Of a DNA stretch of 10,525 bases, positions 5,696 through 10,525 are shown in pieces. A program made the translations under genes and the position numbers. Origin of the DNA: Lientehia sp934351765 (GTDB taxonomy: Bacteria > Bacillota > Clostridia > Lachnospirales > Lachnospiraceae); contig NZ_JBQKGG010000028.1 in NCBI RefSeq assembly GCF_052118925.1, positions 1-10,525 of the forward strand, in the 5' to 3' direction. Numbering within the stretch: position 1 is the first letter of the stretch; every line of letters begins with the position of its first letter. The notes beneath the pieces are model-generated. The model was given only the letters and a program-made list of their open reading frames with translations, was not told the origin of the DNA and did not search any database.

Positions 5696-5959
5696 TTAGT
5701 CCTCCTTATTGATCAAATTTTTGAACACCTGGTGCATGCCGGTGCTTGCTAACCCCGAAAACAGTCCACCCAGCAGGATCTGCGGCGTGATCCCCAGGTT
5801 GATCCATACGTTGAGCGCCACACCCAGAGCACCCATGATCAGCGGGATATACTTGTTGATCCCATCGGACGGGATCATGTTCTTGATGATGTAGCCGATG
5901 CATAAGCAAATCCCTACAATGATCGGTACTGCAAACTCTGTTAAAATTGTGATATCCAT
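5696..5959 (-). CDS. Prophage holin
   Basis: An 87-residue inner-membrane protein with three hydrophobic segments near residues 7-27, 36-54 and 58-75 and a short charged C-terminus (NLINKED). Its small size, membrane topology and place directly before the amidase identify it as the holin that permeabilises the membrane at lysis. It closely matches the host-side protein at 4124-4402 in segment order and in motifs such as FAVPI, YIPLIMG and ILLGGLFSGLASTG. It resembles Hol118-like holins, though the precise family is uncertain. The start has GAGGAGGA upstream. It lies 18 bp after the XhlA-like gene, as expected of one lysis operon. Confidence 0.88.
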   Translation of the reverse strand: MDITILTEFAVPIIVGICLCIGYIIKNMIPSDGINKYIPLIMGALGVALNVWINLGITPQILLGGLFSGLASTGMHQVFKNLINKED

Positions 5960-5977
5960 AAATAATCCTCCTCTACT

Positions 5978-6307
5978 CTACTTAAGATACTGTGCTGCCA
6001 GGATGATTGCCCCTGTTGCCAGAGCTCCGGCCAGCACAGATGCAATGGTTGTCCAGACGGTCTTCTTGACATTCCGCCAGTTATCCGCCGGTTCCTGCTC
6101 CAGAGCTTTCAGGCGTTCGCCCTGCTCCGCCTGCTCATGGGCCATTCTATCCATGCTGGTGGCAAGGCGGTCCACCGACATGGCAAGGCTCTGGATCGTC
6201 TGGGTCTGGTTCTCCAGGTTGCCGATCCGGACATTCTGGCGGTGTTCCTCATCTTCAATCCGGTGAGCAAATTCTTCATGTTCCCGGCGGGTGATATAGT
6301 CCTCCAT
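5978..6307 (-). CDS. XhlA-like (hemolysin XhlA family) lysis protein
   Basis: A 109-residue protein. The first ~75 residues are charged and heptad-like, a likely coiled coil (for example QSLAMSVDRLATSMDRMAHE). Residues ~82-106 form one membrane helix (VWTTIASVLAGALATGAIIL) with a very short tail. This layout is that of the XhlA family, which in Bacillus PBSX acts with the holin XhlB and amidase XlyA in host lysis. Here the same trio order (XhlA-like, holin, amidase) is kept. The start is supported by AAAGGAGGA. It follows a 14-bp palindrome at the head of the lysis module. The assignment rests on architecture and context as much as on residue identity. Confidence 0.8.
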   Translation of the reverse strand: MEDYITRREHEEFAHRIEDEEHRQNVRIGNLENQTQTIQSLAMSVDRLATSMDRMAHEQAEQGERLKALEQEPADNWRNVKKTVWTTIASVLAGALATGAIILAAQYLK

Positions 6308-6324
6308 TGGGACTCCTCCTTTCT

Positions 6325-6338
6325 GTGCGACGTCGCAC
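6325..6338. promoter_or_regulatory. Perfect 14-bp palindrome heading the lysis module
   Basis: GTGCGACGTCGCAC is fully self-complementary. It lies in the 33-bp gap between the 125-residue gene and the XhlA-like gene, directly before the latter's ribosome binding site. In the minus-strand transcript it could fold as a 5-bp GTGCG/CGCAC stem with an ACGU loop. No T run follows, so it is not a clear terminator. A protein-binding or mRNA-processing site is possible. Confidence 0.5.
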
Positions 6339-6340
6339 GG

Positions 6341-6718
6341 TTATACCTCTTCCCACACCAGCCTCAGCGCCATGGTTGCCGTTTTCGCCTGCGTTTTATC
6401 CAAGAACACATAGTAAACTTTTTCACTTCCGTTGTAGCCGAAATCCGTGATCCGCACATCGTTGTACTCGCGTCCGTAGTTGTAGATATTGGTGAGCACA
6501 TATCCCGGTTTGTCCCCGACAAAGAGATAAGACTGGCCGATTCCTTTCATCGTAATACTTTCGATGATTCTCCGCCCGTCAAGATGTTCTTTTAATGACA
6601 CCTCTTTCCCACTGCTGTCTTTGCTGTACCGTACCTGCTCCGCAATCGTCTTGAACATGATCTGGTCAAAGTCCGTTCCGTTGTCCACCATATAGTCTGC
6701 TTTCTTTTCTGTCGCCAT
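6341..6718 (-). CDS. Unrecognised phage protein between fibre and lysis genes
   Basis: A 125-residue soluble protein (MATEKKADYMVDN...) that I do not recognise. It has no membrane segment, signal peptide or cysteine. The first ~50 residues are polar with a likely helix (IMFKTIAEQVRYSKD). The rest alternates aromatic and hydrophobic residues in a beta-like pattern (QSYLFVGDKPGYVLTNIYNY, then VYYVFLDKTQAKTATMALRL). It sits 19 bp after the small fibre-like gene and before the lysis genes, with an excellent AAAAGGAGGAG site. That position often holds tail-fibre accessory, baseplate-associated or fibre-assembly proteins, but nothing in the sequence settles this. Confidence 0.78.
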   Translation of the reverse strand: MATEKKADYMVDNGTDFDQIMFKTIAEQVRYSKDSSGKEVSLKEHLDGRRIIESITMKGIGQSYLFVGDKPGYVLTNIYNYGREYNDVRITDFGYNGSEKVYYVFLDKTQAKTATMALRLVWEEV

Positions 6719-6737
6719 CTTTTCTCCTCCTTTTGAG

Positions 6738-7160
6738 TTAATAAGTCTTGATCCAGCACCGGCCTGATACGTGACCGGACGGCTGAGTGCTCTGTGTGAT
6801 CACCTGGGTGCCTGATGTGCTCGGGTCTGTCCAAGACGCTGTCCCATCAGCAGACCAGCCTAGGACCTGCCCGGATTTCCCTCCGGATGGGATGTGCTTG
6901 TTTCCGCTGGTTGTTGGATGGGTGTACTTGGTGTCCGGCGGGACTGTCCATGTTCCGTCGCTCCGGAGATATCTGGCGGCCGCTCCAGCGGCAGGCGCAG
7001 GGACAAAGCCAGCTGTTCCTGCTGCCGAGGCAGTGGCGCCGGTCATGGCGTCATGACCGTGATCCGACTTCGCCGCGCCGATCTCTGCCGGCGTCGGCTT
7101 GTCCTTTTCGTGGTACACCCGCTTCCCGTTAAAGGTAAGCTCTTTCCCAAAGATCTTCAT
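6738..7160 (-). CDS. Small tail-fibre-like protein
   Basis: A 140-residue protein rich in Gly, Ala, Ser and Thr. It carries short motifs widespread in Firmicute phage tail fibres: FVPAPAAGAAARYLRSDGTW (residues 52-71), then VPPDTKYTHPTTSG and GGKSGQVLGWSADGTASW. The C-terminus ends SGRCWIKTY. No enzymatic signature is seen. It follows the main fibre gene by 10 bp with a clear AGGAGG site and probably forms a distal or accessory fibre segment on the virion. Its N-terminus (MKIFGKELTFNGKRVYHEKD) resembles the start of other short fibre-type proteins and may be an attachment segment. The structural role is inferred from composition and position. Confidence 0.7.
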   Translation of the reverse strand: MKIFGKELTFNGKRVYHEKDKPTPAEIGAAKSDHGHDAMTGATASAAGTAGFVPAPAAGAAARYLRSDGTWTVPPDTKYTHPTTSGNKHIPSGGKSGQVLGWSADGTASWTDPSTSGTQVITQSTQPSGHVSGRCWIKTY

Positions 7161-7170
7161 TTCTGGCCTC

Positions 7171-9285
7171 CTATCCGGTCACAATGCACCGGTACGCGCC
7201 TGTCGCAGGTGCTGCCGCAAAGAGGAGCTTGACCTGAGTGGTGCTGATGATCTGGACATCACAGTACACCTTGTTGTATGGGCTCGTTGTCTCCCTAACC
7301 ATGACCGTGACATCCTGCGTTCCCAGGCCGTGGGTGACTGTGATCTCCGTCGTACTTCCGTCTCCCACATTGACCGCATATTTCTTCGGCCGCGCATTCC
7401 AGGCGTTTTTTTCGGCGTCGCTTACAAACCGGTGCGTGGCATCCTGGGTGATCATACTGGCCGCATGGTTTGACGGGTGGGTATAGACCACCGTCTCTGT
7501 GCCGTTGATCAGCACATTGCCGTTGGTGGAGGACTTGGCCGTCTTTGTTGCGTCCGTCCTGGCGTGTGTGGACTGGCTGTGATCATAGGCGATCTTACCC
7601 CGGTCTCCGCGGTATGCGGTGGAAGAGATCTCGCCCAGGGCAATCGTCTCCGAGATGACCGCATAAGCTGTTCCGCTCCAGCGGTAAGTCTTACTGGAAG
7701 TCAGATCCACATAGATCTTCCCGGTCTTGCCTGCGATCTCCGTGGTCTTGCCGGAGTCGCTGTAAAACTTCCCGCCGGAAAGATAGCCCTCAATGACATC
7801 ATCCACATAGGACGGGAGCTGGGAGGCTGGTACCTGGCCGTTTGCATCCAGTTCCGCCAGGCCGTTTTTGGCACCCTTAAGGGTGGTGCTCAGTTTTCCG
7901 TTGAGAGCAGTCTGCACCGCTGTCGATACCGGCTTGTCCTTATCCGCCGTGTTATCCACATTACCGAGTCCAACCTGGGACTTTGTCACCCCATGAGGGT
8001 TTGACTTGTTGGCAAGATGACTGATCAGCGCTGATACCGCCGCAGCAATCTTTCCAAGTGCTGCGGAAAGCTTCTCCCCGGAGGTCAACGCCGCCGGAGC
8101 TGATGCCGCGGTGTAGGTCGGTGTCTGGTCGTTGGTTGCCACATTTGGAACATTCCCAAGTCCAACATCGCTCTTGGTTACCTTATGGGGATTTCCGCTT
8201 GTTTTCTGGCTGTGGGTATATGCCGCATTCGCTTTTGCAAAGATATCCTTGCTCATGAGGCCATCTGCCGATGCGGTTGCCAGCGGGATCGGATCCGTGC
8301 CATCAGTCAAATGCTCTGAGGCGTGCGCCGCATAAGGATCCAGGTCCATGATCTGGACATATTCTACCAGGACAACCGTTCCAGCCGCTAAAGCCGGCAG
8401 TTTAAACTGAGTCGTGGAGACCTCCGTAACAATATCATTGCTCTGCCTTGCGCCGTTGATGTAGACCGCCAGGAGCCCCGCACCTGTCCGGTAAGATCCT
8501 TTTGTCAGCGTAAAGGTTGTCTGGTTTGCTGTTGCCGTGAAACGCTCCGTCTTGACCACGTAGGTCTCCATGACATCACCGGCTGATAAGGTTCCGTCTG
8601 CTGTCACAGACAAGCCGGAGCCTACTTTAATGCCGCCAAGCCTGGTCGCTGTTGCGATCGGCGGGGTAAAGGTACCCGGTTTCCCGGTTACATTTCCCCA
8701 TGCGATGGTGTCCTGCCCACCAACCTGCAGCCAGGTGTTTGCCGCATTGTCCAGCCAGATCTTCTTCGTATCCGTGGCAATATATAAAATCTTGCTTCCG
8801 GTTGCGGTTCCTTTGTCCGCATCCGCTCCGACCTTGATCTCACGCGGCGTAAAGCCCAGCTTCTCCACGATCTTTGCCTTGGTCAGTTCGTTTAAGATGG
8901 TGGCGGCGGACTTATTCTCCACATTCCCCAGGCCAAGATCTTTCTTGGTCGTTCCGTGTGGGTTCGTCCCGGATCCCGGATGCGTGTAGACCTTGGTCTC
9001 TGCTCCATTGATCTTGATATATCCGTTTGTTCCGGAGGCTTCTACTTTGTTCGCTCCCTCCGTGATCCCGTCCAGCTTCAGCTTCAATGCTGCAGTCAGG
9101 GTTTCGCCTGTATAGACATACAGGGCATTCCGCCATTCCGTCCCCGTCCAGACATACAGGGTTTTGTCCACTGTATTAAAGTACATCTGCCCGGGCACCG
9201 GTGATGCCGGTTCTTTGGCCAGGTTCTGGATCCGGACATTCTGCAATTCGTTTTTATTGAGATTCAGATTACTCAAAAAATCCAT
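7171..9285 (-). CDS. Large modular tail fibre protein
   Basis: A 704-residue virion protein likely involved in host recognition at the tail tip. Residues ~24-58 (PASPVPGQMYFNTVDKTLYV) match a common N-terminal fibre module. The fibre repeat NPHG.TK.xLGLGNVxN appears at residues 108-124, 365-381 and 429-445. A second module, NG.xxING.ET.VYTHP, appears at 87-103 and 588-604. Residues 475-499 (GLAELDANGQVPASQLPSYV) are another widespread phage-fibre segment. Residues ~636-704 form a beta-rich end domain (VTHGLGTQDVTVMVRE ... AYRCIV) that resembles an internal stretch at 244-313 and the end of the upstream tail protein. No protease or depolymerase motif is seen. The start is supported by GAGAGGAGA and lies 15 bp after the upstream gene. 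It appears intact. Confidence 0.88.
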   Translation of the reverse strand: MDFLSNLNLNKNELQNVRIQNLAKEPASPVPGQMYFNTVDKTLYVWTGTEWRNALYVYTGETLTAALKLKLDGITEGANKVEASGTNGYIKINGAETKVYTHPGSGTNPHGTTKKDLGLGNVENKSAATILNELTKAKIVEKLGFTPREIKVGADADKGTATGSKILYIATDTKKIWLDNAANTWLQVGGQDTIAWGNVTGKPGTFTPPIATATRLGGIKVGSGLSVTADGTLSAGDVMETYVVKTERFTATANQTTFTLTKGSYRTGAGLLAVYINGARQSNDIVTEVSTTQFKLPALAAGTVVLVEYVQIMDLDPYAAHASEHLTDGTDPIPLATASADGLMSKDIFAKANAAYTHSQKTSGNPHKVTKSDVGLGNVPNVATNDQTPTYTAASAPAALTSGEKLSAALGKIAAAVSALISHLANKSNPHGVTKSQVGLGNVDNTADKDKPVSTAVQTALNGKLSTTLKGAKNGLAELDANGQVPASQLPSYVDDVIEGYLSGGKFYSDSGKTTEIAGKTGKIYVDLTSSKTYRWSGTAYAVISETIALGEISSTAYRGDRGKIAYDHSQSTHARTDATKTAKSSTNGNVLINGTETVVYTHPSNHAASMITQDATHRFVSDAEKNAWNARPKKYAVNVGDGSTTEITVTHGLGTQDVTVMVRETTSPYNKVYCDVQIISTTQVKLLFAAAPATGAYRCIVTG

Positions 9286-9300
9286 TTATCGATTCTCCTC

Positions 9301-10525
9301 TCAGTTCAGATGGGCGGTTCCCGCAAACGCCGCCATAAAAGTGACCTGTACCGTGTTCCGGTCCAGGTATTCCACATCTCCCATGACCACGCTGCCTGCG
9401 CTGTCTGCTACCGTGACGGACGGATGCTTGCCAAGGTTATGCTGGATTGTCCAGACCTCCGCCGGCTGGAGCTGGGTATGGGTATAGGTGAGGTCGCCGC
9501 CTCCACCGCCTCCGGAGCTTGTTCCGGATGAGATTCCGCTGCTTGTGGATTCCGGAACGCCCATGGTCGGTACTGCCTCATATCCGCTGGCATCCTGTGC
9601 TTCTTCTACTTCGGTGATCCGCTCTGTCAGCGTAAGTCCGGTGTCCTCATCGATCACCGTCACGATGTCGCCCAGATCCCAGCGGCGTTTGTACCATTCC
9701 GAAGTAACCGTCACCTCAAAGCTTTCCTGCGGCGTAAGCTCCGACAGCTTTGTCCGTCCGCGGTCCGGCAGTCCGGCAGCATCTTCCACGTCTCTGGCAT
9801 CCACAAAGATCTCCCGGCGGTCAGTCCCGGTGTTTCCGGCCCCTTCCACATAGATCGTCCGTGTTGCTCCCTCGCCCTGTCCGGCCACATAGGCCGTGGT
9901 CTTGGCTGTGCTGTCGTTCAAGATGTATTCTGCTTTCTGGATATTGCCGTAGGAGCGCCTGAACACGGTCGGCGGTTTTTCCGCCTGCCCTGCGGACCGG
10001 TCGGTACCTTCCCGGACTTCAAAGACATACTGCTGCGTGTTGAGGTCCGGATAGATCCCAATACCAAGCCCGGACATGGCCGCAAGCTCCACCAGGGCAT
10101 CCAGGAGATTTCCATAGGTGTTCTGGTAGGCTATCCGGTCTCCGCGCCCCTGTGATGCCTCCAGCGTAAGCCCTGTGATCTGTCTGGCCGGATCTGCACA
10201 GGACACGGCATTCTTCCGCACCAGATCCACCATGATATCTTCCACCGGCGCGTTATATTCCGCATAGTTCTGTCCGGTGGCAGGGAGAATAATTCGATCA
10301 GTCAGCCACCAGAGCAGGGAAAAGCCCTTGACCGTCACCGTTCCGTCATCTGCGGTCTTGATATATTTGATCACTCCGTTTTTCCGTGGATCATTATCCC
10401 AGAGGATCAGGTTGTCTACGGCGATGTACGGAGCCATCTGCGGCAGGGTGAGTTCAAACTGGCCGTAGGTCTTCCATCGGGAGGTGTAGATCATCTCCGG
10501 TTCCTGTTCTTCTGTCAAGTACCGG
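9301..10525 (-). CDS. Siphovirus Gp37-like (ReqiPepy6) tail protein, 5' end outside the window
   Basis: At least 408 residues. The reading frame is open to the window edge (R-Y-L before TEEQEPE), and the TTG near the edge looks internal, so about 20 N-terminal residues are probably missing. The visible start (MIYTSRWKTYGQFELTLP) and a VKGFSLLWWLTDRII stretch match the Gp37-like family of siphovirus tail proteins, which sit near the tail tip. Numbered from that TTG, the family-like region reaches residue ~320. A Ser/Gly linker ending in six glycines covers ~326-341. A ~60-residue C-terminal module follows (WTIQHNLGKHPSVTV ... AFAGTAHLN). That module resembles the end domain of the neighbouring fibre, so it looks like an added surface or docking domain. 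The family call is good; the module's role is inferred. Confidence 0.82.
   Translation of the reverse strand, partial: RYLTEEQEPEMIYTSRWKTYGQFELTLPQMAPYIAVDNLILWDNDPRKNGVIKYIKTADDGTVTVKGFSLLWWLTDRIILPATGQNYAEYNAPVEDIMVDLVRKNAVSCADPARQITGLTLEASQGRGDRIAYQNTYGNLLDALVELAAMSGLGIGIYPDLNTQQYVFEVREGTDRSAGQAEKPPTVFRRSYGNIQKAEYILNDSTAKTTAYVAGQGEGATRTIYVEGAGNTGTDRREIFVDARDVEDAAGLPDRGRTKLSELTPQESFEVTVTSEWYKRRWDLGDIVTVIDEDTGLTLTERITEVEEAQDASGYEAVPTMGVPESTSSGISSGTSSGGGGGGDLTYTHTQLQPAEVWTIQHNLGKHPSVTVADSAGSVVMGDVEYLDRNTVQVTFMAAFAGTAHLN

Larger units (their letters stand above)
4664..10525. mobile_element. Tail and lysis end of an integrated siphovirus-like prophage (partial)
   Basis: Everything from the tRNA 3' end to the window edge is a minus-strand phage late block: Gp37-like tail protein, long tail fibre, small fibre-like protein, unknown 125-residue protein, XhlA-like protein, holin and amidase. 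Gaps between genes are 3 to 33 bp and each gene has a strong Shine-Dalgarno. This order (tail tip, fibre, lysis) is standard for Firmicute siphoviruses. The left boundary is inferred from the tRNA and the repeat-rich region after the last phage gene. The other end, with integrase and second attachment site, is not in the window, so exact limits and intactness cannot be judged. Confidence 0.82.

Overview
The window looks like the chromosome of a low-to-moderate GC anaerobic Firmicute, most likely a Lachnospiraceae-type gut Clostridium. This rests on the gene families present, the strong AGGAGG-type ribosome binding sites and the style of the phage genes; no marker gene fixes the species. It shows the junction between host chromosome (left, about 1-4663) and one end of an integrated siphovirus-like prophage (right, about 4664 to the window edge). 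A tRNA-Val(CAC) gene marks the boundary.

Host side: (1) 2-334 is a decayed C-terminal piece of a VTC-type polyphosphate polymerase. It has no start codon and one internal stop, and it sits just before an intact DUF4956 membrane protein (401-1099), its usual partner. (2) A CFI-box/zinc-ribbon protein (1125-2144, minus) faces it convergently. (3) A divergent gene (2390-3280) encodes a membrane-anchored protein with a low-complexity stalk and an extracellular discoidin-like (NADase-type) glycan-binding domain. An 18-bp perfect palindrome lies in its leader. (4) Convergent with that gene, and overlapping its stop codon inside a hairpin, is an orphan holin + N-acetylmuramoyl-L-alanine amidase pair (4402 down to 3277).

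Junction: a sigma-A-type promoter, tRNA-Val(CAC) at 4590-4663, a rho-independent terminator, then about 140 bp of short direct repeats. These include three copies at an exact 20-bp period and two exact 18-bp copies of a TGCAACACGAAAT-containing repeat. The layout suits attachment-site arms of a tyrosine integrase.

Prophage side, all on the minus strand and transcribed towards the tRNA: a Gp37-like (ReqiPepy6) tail protein cut by the window edge, a 704-residue modular tail fibre, a small fibre-like protein, an unrecognised 125-residue protein, then a lysis module of an XhlA-like protein, a holin and an amidase-SH3 endolysin. The amidase ends exactly where the repeat region starts.

The most striking point is that the same holin-amidase pair occurs twice, in the same order and orientation, on either side of the tRNA. 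The right copy is embedded in a phage late operon. The left copy stands alone in host context with intact active-site residues. It may be a remnant of an earlier prophage at the same tRNA, or a domesticated lysis/export cassette.
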